A DNA stretch of 64,000 bases. It comes from Capra hircus (taxonomy: Eukaryota; Chordata; Mammalia; Artiodactyla; Bovidae). Under the pieces are notes generated by a model that saw only the letters and a list, made by a program, of their open reading frames with translations, was not told the DNA's origin and made no database searches. Shown one piece after another: positions 1-12,196 of this stretch. Position numbers and translations under genes: made by a program. The stretch covers positions 24,030,001 through 24,094,000 of the forward strand of contig NC_030836.1 in assembly GCF_001704415.2 (NCBI RefSeq), given 5' to 3'. Positions within the stretch are counted from its first letter, which is position 1. Each line of letters begins with the position of its first letter.

Positions 1-1251
1 CCTCCATTTGCTATAAAACAGAAATTCTGTAATTTATCCTGTTTTCTTTTGGCTTAAGCTAAATAACTATGTCTCTAGATCTCAGTTACTCAACTGCTCC
101 TCTATATGATTTTTTCACTTCTCTTTTAACCTGTCTTGCAACTTTAATCTGCCTCAAAACTTCTGTGGAAGTTAGCAGGTATACAGCACTCAAAAGTAAA
201 CATTAAATTAATAATGGCAGTTTAAGAATGGATTCTATTAATTCCTTCCTCTCCATTCACTACTAGTTGTATAATAACCAGATTTTGAGGTATTTCAAGT
301 GCCTAGATTTATTTCTTTTAGTGAAATCCATCTATTGATGCAATCAGGTAGAAATACTTATTAAGGTAAATTAGATATTATTTATTCTTTCTCTAAAAAA
401 TCAGAAATAACTGACTAGGTTTTTGAAAAAGATAATTTTTTAAACAAAAAATTTAAAAATTTGCAAGCAACTAAATCTAGGCAGTCAGTAATAGCACTCC
501 CGAAGAAAATACTACTATAAAAATTTGAAATTATTCTTTAAGAGCAAACCAATAAAATAATATACAAGATATTTGAACAACATGGATAATAAGCAACATG
601 TTTTCTTAAAGACAGCATCAAAAATTTTAACCTATAACCAAAATCTGGAGTTCAGGTTTACCTCTGAATACAGTCTCATCAAGGGTGATCATGTTTCCAG
701 TGTCTCTTCACACCTCGGTAATAAAACAATGTGAGCGGACACTGGAAATATCTGTCTGCCATCCCATTCTGAAAGTTGGTCTTTTACTAAAATATCTTCA
801 GTTCAAAGTTCTCCAGTTGGTATTATTTACTGTGGTCAGGCGACCAGAGAGCGGGGTCCCTCACCTCAGGGTTGGGGTGTAAATTAGAGAGAAGGCACAA
901 GTGAACTGAGTTTGGTGGTCATTTGAGATCCTGATGGACATTTGTCTGCCTCACAAAAGCCCCCTACAATTGGGCTCAATTTGTCACCACTGACAGCTTC
1001 TGCTCTAAAGAGGCCCAGATCTGGAGTGGCACAGATGTTAACAGTTTTTCTCTTTCCTCAGTTTGGACCACAGGGACAAAATTCACAGAGTTGATAGTTC
1101 TAAGCAACCTGCAAGACCTCAAATATACACCTTTTCCTCTCTCTCTTCAGAGCTCACTGATGTTGGTCCGATCAGTTTCCTCAGTGCGAAAGCCATCGCC
1201 AGAGCCAGCCAGCAGGAGACCGACAGGCACACAATAATTTCATGAAGCATT
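1..1251. other. unique AT-rich non-coding DNA
   Basis: I see no gene, RNA or recognisable repeat here. Short open frames near 690-880 and 1060-1245 have no recognisable product and are best read as chance. Confidence 0.5.
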
Positions 1252-1402
1252 GCTGCCGCTGCTGCTGCTAAGTCGCGTCAGTCGTGTCTGACTCTGTGCG
1301 ACCCCATAGACGGCAGCCCACCAGGCTCCCCCATCCCTGGGATTCTCCAGGCGAGAACACTGGAGTGGGTTGCCATTTCCTTCTCCAGTGCATGGAAGGA
1401 CT
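1252..1402 (-). mobile_element. BOV-A2 SINE, single unit
   Basis: The plus strand starts with a GCT-repeat tail, then the hallmark reverse-complement core (CAGTCGTGTCTGACTCTGTG) and ends after CCATTTCCTTCTCC. Only one of the usual two units is present. BOV-A2 is a ruminant SINE, so it also marks the species group. Confidence 0.9.
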
Positions 1403-2680
1403 CTAAAACACACAAACTGAAAGGGCATCTGCACAGCAGCCTCTAAGCTTTTAGAAGGCAGAGCCCAGCCTCACTCACTGCTGTACCCTCCCACAGGGTT
1501 CAACGGGGTGGACCACGCAACAGTCCCTCTGTAAAGGTTACACAGAATTGACAGAGGACCTTGACATGTGGTCTTAATGAGCCCATTTCACTTAAGTCTC
1601 CCTTACACTGATTTCAAAGAAGTTCCAATTTGTAACCAGACATCTACAGCAGGGGCCATCAGAAGGTACAATCGCAGTGGATTCTTGCGGCAAAAGTCAT
1701 CCAACTCCTGTGTGTTTTGTCTGTTCCCAGAAAAATGACTGAGGAAAACAAAAATTTCTGTGCAGGCACCTTGCAGTGAGTACAGTTTTCATATAATTGT
1801 CTTTAAGAGTAATTGAATCTGTCTTTTAACAACTCACAAATTATCTCCTGACAACTTGAAATAATAGACTTTTTTGTTAAAAGGAAAAGCCTGTGGAGAC
1901 CAAAGGTTAAACAGGTCTTTTCATCATGATAAATCACTGGTTAATGAGGTCACTATTGTTGGGTATTACGACCATTCCCTTTAATGCCATTACCTCCCGG
2001 TTGTAAAGCTGACACTACCAATGGGCTGCATTCTTTGAACTTTTCCACAATATTGACTGGCTTTTCTGAGCAGATGTTCCTTGCATGTGATTGCAAGAGG
2101 TTCTACAATTCTCAGTCAAGGAAACAGCTCAGGCAAAAGCTTATGGAAACCAGACGGCCGAGGCTTTGGCAGAGACGAGGTAAGAAGGAGCAGGAGAAAA
2201 GAACGCAAGTTTTAATTCTGTGATAATAACATCAATTTGCCCCCATGTACCTGAGGTGATATTATGTGGCAGCTAGCACCAAAGAGCTTAATGAATGGTT
2301 TATTCATTAGAAATAAGGTGAAAAGCGCAATTAATACTTGGATTTCTCCTTACACATTACAATAGCACACATCTTCTCAAGTTGATCCTTACACGAATTC
2401 TCTATGTCCCATTTATTAATACTACTTTTAGATGGGGAGACCGAGAACCTTAGAGAATTCCTTTTTCTAGGTCTTGCAGATACTAGGTGATAAGGAATTG
2501 TTGACACCAATCTCATGCTCGCGCATATACACAGCCATTGACACCAGAAGAAGAAATTAACTAACTACACATTAGACTGCGCTAAGTATTAATAGTCACT
2601 TCAGATGTTTCTTTTAGAAACAACAATTCCACAAGTTGTTCTTCATTTGCACTCAATGACTGAACAGAAACAGAACTATA
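1403..2680. other. unique non-coding DNA
   Basis: No gene recognised. The 79-codon frame at 1984-2223 resembles nothing I know, and no splice-site or promoter context supports it. Confidence 0.45.
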
Positions 2681-2800
2681 TAATTTTTACAACAGAAAGA
2701 TTTTAGAGAGATTGTAATTCCCAATTACATAGGGGACAGAGGCCCAGAGGCAAGTAACTTAGCAATTCTCATAGCCAGATGATGAAGCCAGATGAAGATG
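2681..2800 (-). mobile_element. MIR relic
   Basis: The stretch GACAGAGGCCCAGAGGCAAG followed by TAACTTAGCAA resembles the antisense MIR core (AAACTGAGGCCCAGAGAGG...AAGTAACTTGCC). It is diverged and has no clear ends. Confidence 0.5.
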
Positions 2801-3387
2801 TCATGAATGTCATATTTGCAGCAGCATTCTTAGAGCAGAATTGCTTCAGGGCACATTTACAATTTTTTAATCACAAAATCTTCCTTCCTTAATTTTTTCT
2901 TGTTGCTGCATTGTGTTGTTTTGTTTGCCTGAATTAAAAATGAAAAATGGAATTAATAAATCAGATATACTGCTAATATGAAATCATGTATAATGCCTTC
3001 TAAATACACATTGTTACTATTATGTAGGCAGGACACTCAGATATTTTGGCATGAACTGTACATTTATTAACATCTGCTACCCACTGCCTTTGTGAAAAAA
3101 AAAAGAGGAAATTGAAGTCATTGCCATCACTGGAGAGCTAGCAGACATTCAGTTGAAAAAACTGTGTATGAATTTATACCATTCCTGTTTCATAAAATTT
3201 TGAAGCATTGGAATAACTTAAATGTTTTACTTTTTGAGTTATTGAGAAAGAACTTTTCTCATAAGGGAATAAATCCAGAATCACTGATGTTTGCTACTTT
3301 TTCCCCCTCACAGTAAGTAATGACATCTACAACATTAGCCAAGCTTTGCTACTTCAGTTGGGTTTTTTACATTTTTCACATGCTTTA

Positions 3388-3535
3388 AACTTTTTATTTT
3401 ATTTCGGAATATAGCCAATTAACAATGTAGTGATGGTTTCAGGTGCATAGCAGAGTGACTCAGCCATGCATACACATGTATCCATTCTCCCCCAACTCCC
3501 CTCCCCTCCAGGAAGCCACATGAGTCCAGCCATCA
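3388..3535 (-). mobile_element. L1 3' end fragment, antisense
   Basis: The plus strand reads as the reverse complement of an artiodactyl L1 3' UTR: a T-rich start, 'GTTTCAGGTGCATAGCAGAG', then 'CATACACATGTATCCATTCT' and a C-rich stretch. It is a short 5'-truncated copy. Confidence 0.7.
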
Positions 3536-5226
3536 CGGTTTGGGTTTGCATCACTTTTGAGGGATACTGATGAGATTTAGAGAGGATTAAAAAAGAGACT
3601 CTAAAAGATGGGGAGGCAAGAGAACGGCAGCATATTGGATGTTCATTAAGGGCAAAGACTATACCCACTTTTGTATGTAGCAGATAGAAGGCATTCAATC
3701 CATGTTTGTTGAATTAACTGAATAGGTACAAATGCACAAAATCATAAATGAATACTTCATATATACTCTATAGATAATGGTTTAATTTTTATACTTCAGG
3801 CTTCCTTTTCCAAAGCTGGCTTACTTCAAATATTTAATTTATTATCACAACTTCCAACTGTCAGTCAGGTGGGGAATTATTTTCTCTTTTGACAGATGAG
3901 GAAATAGAGCCACTGAACAGGAAGCAAACTATATAAAAAAGGAAATACTGATTTCAACCAAATCATGCTCCATGTTTGCAAAATTATAAGAGGGAAACCA
4001 TCCAAAATAAAACTGACAGATTTAACACAGGAAGAGGCAATCTTGGTTGTGTGCGTTCCTGCAAAGAGGGAAAGGTTTCCATTTGGGGGGAACAACAACA
4101 ACAAAAGAGTCAAAAATCTTCCCTCTCACACAACTAAGGATAAAATGTGGTATTGAAACAGGAAATTAATCTCCCCAATGCTTTGTCTTTGTACTGTCAA
4201 AGACTCTGATATGGGGGAAAATTCTAGATGTCTGGAATCCCATATCAAATCCCTAATAATGAGCTGTTTTGCACTTTTTTTTTTTTTTTGAGAACTGCAA
4301 CCCTGGATCTACAGGGGGGATTAGGCAAACGTTCATTAGTAGGGCTTAATTTCCAAACCTAAACTCAGAGTAGGCCTAGGCCACATTTACATGATATTTA
4401 AAAAAAACAAACAAACAAGAAGTCAGGCACACTTCAGGATGTTTTGAAATACATGGGTATTAAGTCCTGTCTTGGTAAAACAAATATTCTGCTTAATTTC
4501 ATTTTTCACCACATTCAGGTATCATACAGAGTCTGAATTGGAGACTAAACCTATTCTCTCACTTTAAGAGATTATAGTGTTTCAATAATCAAATAAACTT
4601 GAATAAGAACACGGGTCTGGTCAGCGGACAGAGAAATAATGAGAGGATGACAGTTAACATTTTACTTGAACTCACCACAATGTTGTACTGTGCTACCTTT
4701 GGCTAGCATAGTTATTCTCATTTTAGATGAAGAAAATCAGATTCTGATGAGTGAAATGAGAGGTGAGCATGTAACATTACGAGGGAAACAGTCTTGCCTC
4801 TTTGTTTCTATGATTCGGGGACTTTTTTCCTTTTGACAGCTCACTGCAGTGGTCAGCAGTATGGTGGTTATAATGTCTGCAGTGCTTTAAAAAACCTCAA
4901 TATAATCTTGTGATAGAGAAGATGGGTCAGATAGCTTAAAGTGTGTAACTCCAGGGGTGGTCAGCTCACGTCTAGAACGTATACTGCCCAGGAGCAGTTG
5001 GCTAGTGCTATCTCAGAGAAGATACATCCCAGAGGAGGCCAGGTCATTCCTGATCAACAACTCATATGCTGCTAATTGGAATACAGGCTGTCAAAAAGGG
5101 ATATTATTAGCGAAAAGAGTATCCTGTTAAATAGAATAAATGTTAGAAAATGAGTATGCATTCAACATAAAGGGATGGGCAAAAATAGTTTAGGGTCTCT
5201 CTCCATCTTTGTATGAACAAGGTATA
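3536..5226. other. unique DNA with faint MIR traces
   Basis: No gene. MIR-like antisense traces sit at about 3850-3935 (GACAGATGAGGAAATAGAG) and 4665-4790 (TTCTCATTTTAGATGAAGAA). A T-tract lies near 4275-4290. The opposed open frames at 3877-4156 look like chance. Confidence 0.4.
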
Positions 5227-5237
5227 AGAATCCACTG

Positions 5238-5400
5238 GGGGACTTCCTTAGCAGTCCAGTGGTTGGGACTCTGAGCTTCCAATGCAGGGGACACAGGTTT
5301 GATCCCTGGCTGGGGAATTAAGATCCCACATGTTGTGTGGTGCAGCCAAAAATAAAATAAAAGGCACATGCCATCGGGGAAAAGAGCATCTAAAAAAAAG
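5238..5400 (+). mobile_element. CHR-2 type SINE with target duplication
   Basis: This is a tRNA-Glu-derived cetartiodactyl SINE. It opens with GGACTTCCTTAGCAGTCCAG, has a B-box-like GGTTTGATCCCTGG, and ends in an A-rich tail. An exact 11-bp target-site duplication, AGAATCCACTG, flanks it at 5227-5237 and 5401-5411. Confidence 0.92.
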
Positions 5401-5411
5401 AGAATCCACTG

Positions 5412-6011
5412 AGGCACTGAGAAGTTTGTCTTCAAGGAGAGCTAGAAGACAGCTACACAATCCATCAAGCATTCCTGGACTCACCCCTGTGACCACTTAA
5501 TATCCACCTTCAGCCATACTATAGCCCCAATCTATAGATTAAGTTCTGATCTTCAACTTCTGAATCAAAAAGATTCAAGGAACCTTAGTCTGAAGTTTGG
5601 AGTTTAAGCATCATCAACTTTCCCACATGTCTGGGGTTGACTTTGGCTGGCCAAGGTTTTGACAACTTGGCTTTTTCTTCTTCCTGGGGACTCTGTAATA
5701 TGATCACAACTTGGCTGCTTGGGTAAGGATCCTCCTCAACAGTCATTCCAAACCCAGAGTTTGGGTCCTGCTCTTGAAATACAGGTTCCAGCCAGAAAAG
5801 TACAATCTCCATGAGTTTGCCCAAGACAGTCCTGGTTAATTCCTACTGACACAGTGTCATTATTGTGTAAGTATTAACAGCACTCCAGTTCCCTCTTAGA
5901 AGTGTCCTGGTTTGCATAAGAAATTATTGGTTCACTCTACCCTTGAGAGAAGAAAACCTTGTCTTCTTCAGCATTATATTCCTGGGGCTTGGCAGGGAGA
6001 TGGGGTTCAAT
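5412..6011. other. unique non-coding DNA
   Basis: Nothing recognised. The minus-strand frame at 5585-5824 has no known product. Confidence 0.45.
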
Positions 6012-6025
6012 GTGTATCAGCTGAA

Positions 6026-6478
6026 AGTGAAAGTCACTCGGTCGTGTCAGACTCTTTGTGACCCCATGGACTATAAGTTCAAGGAATTCTCCATGCCAGA
6101 ATATTGGAGTGGGTCGCCTTTCCCTTCTCAGGGGATCTCCCCAACCCAGGAATCAAACCCAGGTCTCCCACATTACAGGCGGATTCTTTACCAGCTGAGC
6201 CACAAGGGAAGCCCAAGAATACTGGAGTGGATAGCCTATCCCTTCTCCCTTCTCCAGGGGATCTTCCTGATCCAGGAATTGAACCAGGCTTTCCTGCATT
6301 GCAGGTGGATTCTTTACCAACTGAGCTATCAGGGAAGCCCCCATGAGGATTCTCCAGGCAAGAATACTAGAGATGGTTGCCATGCCCTCCTCCAGGGGAT
6401 CTTCCCAACCCAGGGATCAAACCCAGGTCTACCGTATTGCGGGCAGATTCTTTATCAGCTGAGCTACAAGGGAAGCCC
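6026..6478 (-). mobile_element. trimeric Bov-tA SINE
   Basis: Three head-to-tail units end at the same motif (AAGGGAAGCCC or AGGGAAGCCC) near 6213, 6340 and 6478. The first is a full Bov-tA. The other two lack the part that carries the TCGTGTCAGACTCTTTGTGA block. The imperfect outer duplication GTGTATCAGCTGAA / GTGTATAGGCTGAA (6012-6025, 6479-6492; 12 of 14 match) suggests the trimer behaves as one insertion. Confidence 0.85.
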
Positions 6479-6492
6479 GTGTATAGGCTGAA

Positions 6493-6828
6493 GGAGTGAG
6501 TTAAGTAAAGGAAAGACTCTGTCACAATGTGTTACCTGGGGCCAGTCTTCCCTGATATTACTACTGCTTAAGACTTGCAAACACCACTTGCATTGACTTT
6601 CAAATACATTCTTACATTTTCTGCAGCCACTTAAATTTGGCCAACTAGAAGCATCTCCTACTGGCCAAAGCTAGGAAAATCTGAATATCAATGAGAGTAC
6701 CAACATCAATGGGTTGAACACATTAAATAAGATTAAGCTCATAATTAAAAGTGATAATCAAAAGATTCTAAAACAAAACTTCATTTGTGATTTTTGGAAG
6801 ACCTGAGGAACCAATTCATCATTTAAAT
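6493..6828. other. unique non-coding DNA
   Basis: No feature recognised in this AT-rich stretch between two SINEs. Confidence 0.45.
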
Positions 6829-6840
6829 ACTAATACACAT

Positions 6841-7156
6841 GGACTTCTCTGCTGGCACACTGGATAAGAATTCACCTGCCAATGCAGGGGACACAGGTTC
6901 GATCCCTGTTCCAGGAAGACTCCACATGCTGTGGAGCAACTAAGCCTGTGTGTCACAACTACCGGAGTCCATAGCCCTAGAGCCTGGACTCTGCAGCAAG
7001 AGAACCCACCACGCTGAGAAGCACATGAGCCACAAGAGTAGTTCCCACTCTCTGCAACTAGAGAAAGTCTGGATGCAGCAATGAACATGCAGCACAGCCA
7101 AAAGTAAGTAAATAAATACCGCAGTGTGTACATGTCAAAAAAATAAAAAATAAAAA
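6841..7156 (+). mobile_element. CHR-1 type SINE, long form
   Basis: A tRNA-Glu-derived head (GGACTTCTCTGCTGGCACAC, GGTTCGATCCCTG) is followed by the long CHR body (GAGCAACTAAGCCTGTG, AGAACCCACCACGCTGAGAA) and a tail of AAATAAAAAAT type. The 9-bp duplication ACTAATACA is at 6829-6837 and 7157-7165. Confidence 0.88.
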
Positions 7157-7349
7157 ACTAATACAGAAAGGAAAAGAATTAAGCACTGAGCCTGCCTTTC
7201 TTATAGGACTAACTACACCTCACTGTAGGTCATCAGCTCCTGAGGGGACGTTTGGCTTTATGATAGGACACCAGCTAATAACCAATGAGTGAATGAGGTA
7301 TTTAGAATATCAGCATTTTCCAGCTTCTAAGGAAATAATGAGTCTAGGT

Positions 7350-7563
7350 CAGTGGTTCTCAAATGGAGCAACTGACCTTCAGTAGACATTTGGCAATGTC
7401 TGAAGACAGTTTTGGTTGTCAAAACAGGGGAAGAGATGTGTATAGCATCTTGTGAATAGACACCAGGGAGGCTGCTAAACATCTAAAAACACCCGAGACA
7501 GTCCCCCACAATAAAGGATTATTTGGCTCAAAATGTCAACAGTGCTAAGGATGAGAAATCCTG
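7350..7563 (+). mobile_element. MER20 (hAT-Charlie MITE)
   Basis: The copy begins CAGTGGTTCTCAA and ends GATGAGAAATCCTG, which are hAT-type inverted termini. Its 214-bp length and internal motifs (AGACATTTGGCAATGTCTG, GGCTGCTAAACATC, GACAGTCCCCCACA) fit MER20. An 8-bp target duplication is not obvious. MER20 copies are known in eutherians as carriers of transcription-factor sites. Confidence 0.8.
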
Positions 7564-7689
7564 AAGTAGACAATAATCCTTAGTGGTTGCAAATATTAGA
7601 GACAAGCAGACACTGTGTCCCTCGTGAGAGGCATACACAGCGCCTCCTATACAGCATCATGCAAGAAAAATCAGCCTTGCCTCTGAGTA

Positions 7690-7865
7690 AACCTCTAGTT
7701 TAGGGGCTCTAGTAGGCATTCAAATCCCCAAGTGGGTTTGTGAAAACACAGACTTCTGGGACCCTCAACTGAAGTTGCTGATTGGATAGGTCTGGGTAGG
7801 TTCGAGAGTCGGTATTTACAACAGGCTCCGAGGTATTGGCCCTGCTGGCCCAGGCTCACACTCCA
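7690..7865 (+). mobile_element. MER5-group hAT relic
   Basis: The series ACAGACTTCTGGGACCCTC, GATTGGATAGGTCTGGGTAG and GAGTCGGTATTTACAACAGG resembles the middle of MER5A-like non-autonomous hAT elements. The ends are eroded, so the exact subfamily is unsure. Confidence 0.45.
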
Positions 7866-8040
7866 AAATATAAGTTTCAGTTTACAAGAAATACAGAAGG
7901 TAGGAGAATATCTTAACTCATTATAATATTCATCCATCATACTCTTTATTATACTATTGGAGTTCATTATAATATTCTCTTCTGACCTGGGGGTGGGGGG
8001 CTTATCTAACAGTGTCATATCGTTTTGTCTTTTCATACTG

Positions 8041-10147
8041 TTCATGAGGTTCTCACGGCAAGAATACTGACTACTTTTTGTTAGAATTCTTCACAATGAC
8101 CTATCAGTCTTGGGTGGCCCTGCATGGCATGGCTCATAGCTTCATTGAGCTTCACAAGTCCCTTTGCCATGACAAGGCTATGATCCATAAAGGGGTGTCC
8201 AATATGCTATGGGGAAGAGCAGAGGGCAATCACTAATAGCTCCAGAAAGAATAAAGTGGCTGGGCCAAAGCAGAAACGATGCTCAGTTGCGGATGCATCT
8301 GGTGGTGACAGTAAAGTCTGATGCTGTAAAGAACAATACTGCATAGGAACCTGGAATGTTAGGTCCATGAATCAAGGTAAATTGAACATCATCAAGTATG
8401 GGATGGCATGAGAACATCGACATCTTAGGAGTCAGTGAACTAAAATGGACGTAAACGGGCAAATTTAATTCAGTTGACAATTATATCTACTACTAGGGAC
8501 AAGAATCCCTTAGAATAAATGCAGTAACCTTCATAGTCAACAAAAGAGTCCAAAATGCAGTACTTGAGTACAACCTCAAAAATGAAAGAATGATCTCTGT
8601 TCGTTTCCAAGGCAAATCATTCAATATCACAGTAATCCAAGTCTATACCCGAACCACTAATGCTGAAGAAGCTGAAGTGGAACAGTTCTATGAAGATCTA
8701 CCTTCTAGAACTCACATCAAACAAAGATGTCCTTTTCAGCATAAGGGACTGGAATGCAAAAGTAGGAAATCAAGAGGCTCCTGGCGTAACAGGCAAGTTT
8801 GGCCTTGGAGTACAAATGAAGCAGGGCAAAGGCTAACAGAGTTTTGCCAAGAGAACACACTGGTCATAGAAAACACCCTCTTCCAACAACAGACAACTCT
8901 ACACATGGACATCATCAGATGGTCAATACTGAAATTAGGTTGATTATATTCTTTGTGGCTGAAGATGGAGAAGCTCTATACAATCAGCATAAACAAGACC
9001 GGGAGCTGACTGTGGCTCAGATCATGAACTCCTTATTGCAAAATTCAGACTTAAATTGAAAAAGTAGGGAAAATCACTAGGCCATTCAGGTATGACCTAA
9101 GTCAAATCCCTTATGATGATATAGTGGAAGTCACAAATATATTCAAGGGATTGGACCTGATAGACGGCGCGCCTGAAGAACTATGGATAGAGTTTTGTAA
9201 CATTGTACAGGAGGTAGTGATCAAAACCATCCCCAAGAAAAAAGAAATGCAAAAAAGAAAAATGGTTGTCTGAGGAGGACTTATAAAGAGTTGATAAAAG
9301 AAGAGAAGTGAGGCAAAGGAGAAAAGGAAAGATATGCCCAACTGAATGCAGAGTTCCAAAGAATAACAAGGAGAGATAAGAAAGCCTTCCTAAGCGATCA
9401 GTGCAAACAAATAGAGGAAAAAAATAGAATGGGAAAGACTAGAGACCTCTTCAAGAAAATTAGAAATACCAAGGGAACATTTCATGCAAAATGTGCTCGA
9501 TAAAGGACAGAAATGGTATGGACCTAACAGAAGCAGAAGATGTTAAGAAGAGGTGGCAAGAATATAAAGATGAACTATACAAAAGAGATCTTAATGAGCC
9601 AGATAACCACGATGGTGTGATCACTCACCTAGGGCCAGACATCCTGGAGTGTGAAGTCAAGTGGACCTTAGGAAGCATCACTGTGAACAAAGTTAGTGGA
9701 GCTGATGGAATTCCAGCTGAGCTATTTCAAATCCTAAAAGATGATGCTATTAAAGTGATGCACTCAATATGCCAAACTCAGCAGTGGCCACAGGACTGGA
9801 AAAGGTCAGCTTTCTCTCCAATTCCAAAGAAAGGCAATGCCCAGGAATGTTCAAACTGCTGTATAATTGCACTCATTTCACACATTAGCAAAGTAATGCT
9901 CAAAATTCTCCAAGCTAGGCTTTAACAGTACATGAACTGAGAACTTCCAGATGTTCAAGCTAGATTTAGGAAAGGCAGAGGAACCAGAGATCAAATTGCC
10001 ACCATCTGTTGGATCATAGAAAAAGAAAGAGAATTCTAGAAAAACGTCTACTTTTGCTTCATTGACTACACTAAAGCCTTTGTGTGGATCACAACAAACT
10101 GTGGAAAATTCTTAAAGAAATGGGAATACCAGACCACCTTACCTGCC
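8041..10147 (+). mobile_element. BovB LINE (RTE), 3'-truncated and broken
   Basis: This is a ruminant BovB retrotransposon, a LINE that encodes an apurinic-type endonuclease and a reverse transcriptase. The copy starts in non-coding 5' sequence (CTTGGGTGGCCCTGCATGGC near 8111). It enters the endonuclease at about 8335 (ACCTGGAATGTTAGGTC), carries endonuclease residues around 8740-8770, the linker at 9100-9480 and the start of the reverse transcriptase (frame 9491-9925, then GTCTACTTTTGCTTCATTGACTAC at 10046). It stops abruptly inside the reverse transcriptase at TACCTGCCTCC. Frameshifts and stops split the frame into short pieces, so it cannot make protein. Loss of the 3' end is unusual for a LINE and points to a later deletion. 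Confidence 0.93.
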
Positions 10148-11632
10148 TCCTTTTGTTTTGCTTTTTTAATATTAAAGATATTCTCTTTTATTCTAAGAAA
10201 GTTACAAAAATTTCTCTGGAAACTATATTTCTAATTGTCGATTCTGTGTCCGTCTTAGTGTCCTTACCTGGTGGAGAGAGTGCCTCCCAGACACAGCCCC
10301 TTGAAGGCTATAGCAACCTTCTGTAGGTCTTGGGCAGTCCTAAGCTATATTTATGAAATGACACAAAATGACTATCACACAAGACACCCTGGGAACTCAA
10401 GGCTAGTATCACTGGGGTTGACCGGAAGGAAAGACCACCTCCTTCCTGGTGTAAGAAATCAGGGATGGCTGCATGGAAGAGGAAGGGTCAGTTGATTCAG
10501 AACCTGAAGCAAATGCATAAGATTTTGACAGCTGGAGATGCAGTAGATAAGACAAATGAAAAGTCGATCACTGCAATAGATGCAATGGGGCAAGGTCGAA
10601 ACTGGTGAGCTCAGCATCTGCTCAGAGGCTGGCAGGAGCATGGGAGCCCAGGAAACTTGTAGGAGATGTAAGGAAGTTGGGGACACATTGTGAAGAAAGG
10701 AGAGTGCTCAGCAGATGATGGGTCATAAGTGTCTTTTGCTTTTTCAAAAGACTTGCCTTATTTTGGAAGCCTCCCCCACATAGCTGCCTTGTGTGCGCCT
10801 AGTTCGTGCAGGTTCTTTTCTACTTCCTTTGCTTTTGATACTGCAGACAATTCCCCTCTCCCTCTAATGTGGACAATTCTCTCCTCCAATAGGTCAGTGT
10901 ATTCTTTCATTTCCACAAAGACAACCCGCTGCAACACTACCCCCAGATGCACGAGGTCCCAGGTTGAAGGATAAACTACAGAGATGGCCAGGCAGGTTCT
11001 GTCAAGTTCTCCACTGCCTTGCACACATTCCGACCAAGGCTGCCCCAAGGCTGTGCGCCTCACTGAGGAAAATGGCTGTGACCCCTCAGCTCCTTTATTA
11101 GGTTTCCAAGTGAAAGAAATAAATTTGGTTAAAAAAAATGCTCATTTCATGTACACTAATTAGCATAGAATTGCTCTTTTGTCTCAGCTGCTACGGAGAA
11201 CAACGGCACTGAGACTCCTGGCTGGGAAGACAGTCCCTCTCCCTTCTTGCACAGCAGCTCAGGTCACTCCACACAAAGATCCCAGGGAGCCAGGATCAGC
11301 CAGACTTCCTAAACACCAAGAAGGGACCCCTGGCCTCAGCCTGCTTCATCTCTAGGTGAAAATATAAAACATGGACAGGACAGAAAGCATTCCTCTCCAA
11401 AGTGCAATTTCTACCTCCCTTCAGCAGCAGAACCTTAAGACATGGGCGAGTTTATTCACTCATTTCCTCTCTTATTATTTATGCAGTGGCTACTGCGTAA
11501 GTCCTGATTGGCCTTGACTCTTAGCATCTGAGAAAGAGACGCGAAAGCAAATCAATGCTTTTTCCAAGAAGAACTTGGAAGGAATTACCAGCCCTATAAT
11601 GCTGAAATCTAAGTATATGTGTGTGTGTGTGT
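10148..11632. other. unique non-coding DNA
   Basis: No repeat is clearly recognised. Two overlapping opposed frames at 10729-10974 (+) and 10758-11063 (-) have no recognisable domain. A (GT)n tract starts near 11617. Confidence 0.4.
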
Positions 11633-11644
11633 GTGTACATATAT

Positions 11645-11841
11645 GGGCTTCCCTGGTGGCTCAGTTGGTAAAGAATCTGCTTGCAATGTGGGAGACTTGG
11701 GTTCGATCCCTGGGTTGGGAAGATTCCCCTGGAGAAGGGAAAGGCTACACCCTCCAGTATTCTGGCCTGGAGAATCCCATGGACTGTATAGTCCATGAGG
11801 TTGCAAAGAGTTGGACACGACTGAGCGACTTTCAATTCATT
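11645..11841 (+). mobile_element. Bov-tA SINE
   Basis: A full copy runs from GGGCTTCCCTGGTGGCTCAG through GGTTCGATCCCTGGGTTGGG to GACACGACTGAGCGACTTTC. It lies between GT/AT tracts. The flanks GTGTACATATAT (11633-11644) and GTATACATATAT (11842-11853) form a target duplication with one mismatch. Confidence 0.95.
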
Positions 11842-12059
11842 GTATACATATATATGTGTGTGAATATATATATTTGACTCTGAAGTATGTACTTTCCTAC
11901 ATTTTAATATCTCCTAAATAGGCAGATTAACAGTGCAAAATTATAAATGGCAGGAATTTTTCTTTCTTGGTGGTACATGAAACTGTGTGTTTAATAACTG
12001 AGAATATCTTGGATTGGATTTAAAAACCAGTAAAAGTCAATGACAGACTATTCATGTTT

Positions 12060-12196
12060 GGGAACGCATGTACACCCGTGGTGGATTCATGTCAATGTAT
12101 AGCAAAACCAATACAGTATTGTAAAGTAAAATAAAGTAAAAATAAAAATTTTTTTTAAAAATTAAAAAAAAAAAGAAATTGATTAAAAAAAAAAAA
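12060..12196 (+). mobile_element. bovine-type L1 3' end with A tail
   Basis: The sequence GGAACGCATGTACACCCGTG, GCAAAACCAATACAGTATTG and an A-rich tail match the 3' UTR of young ruminant L1 (L1-BT type). It is a severely 5'-truncated copy, about 137 bp. Confidence 0.85.

Noticed and set aside
5943..6491. 182-codon frame with internal repeats as a repeat protein
   Set aside because: It is translated from the trimeric Bov-tA; the protein repeats are the SINE units.
10758..11063. 101-codon minus-strand frame with coding-like C-terminal residues
   Set aside because: I could not match it to any family, a plus-strand frame overlaps it, and there is no splice or promoter support.
11645..11841. tRNA gene from A- and B-box-like sequences
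   Set aside because: The boxes belong to the tRNA-derived head of a Bov-tA SINE; no tRNA cloverleaf is present. The same holds for the other SINEs.
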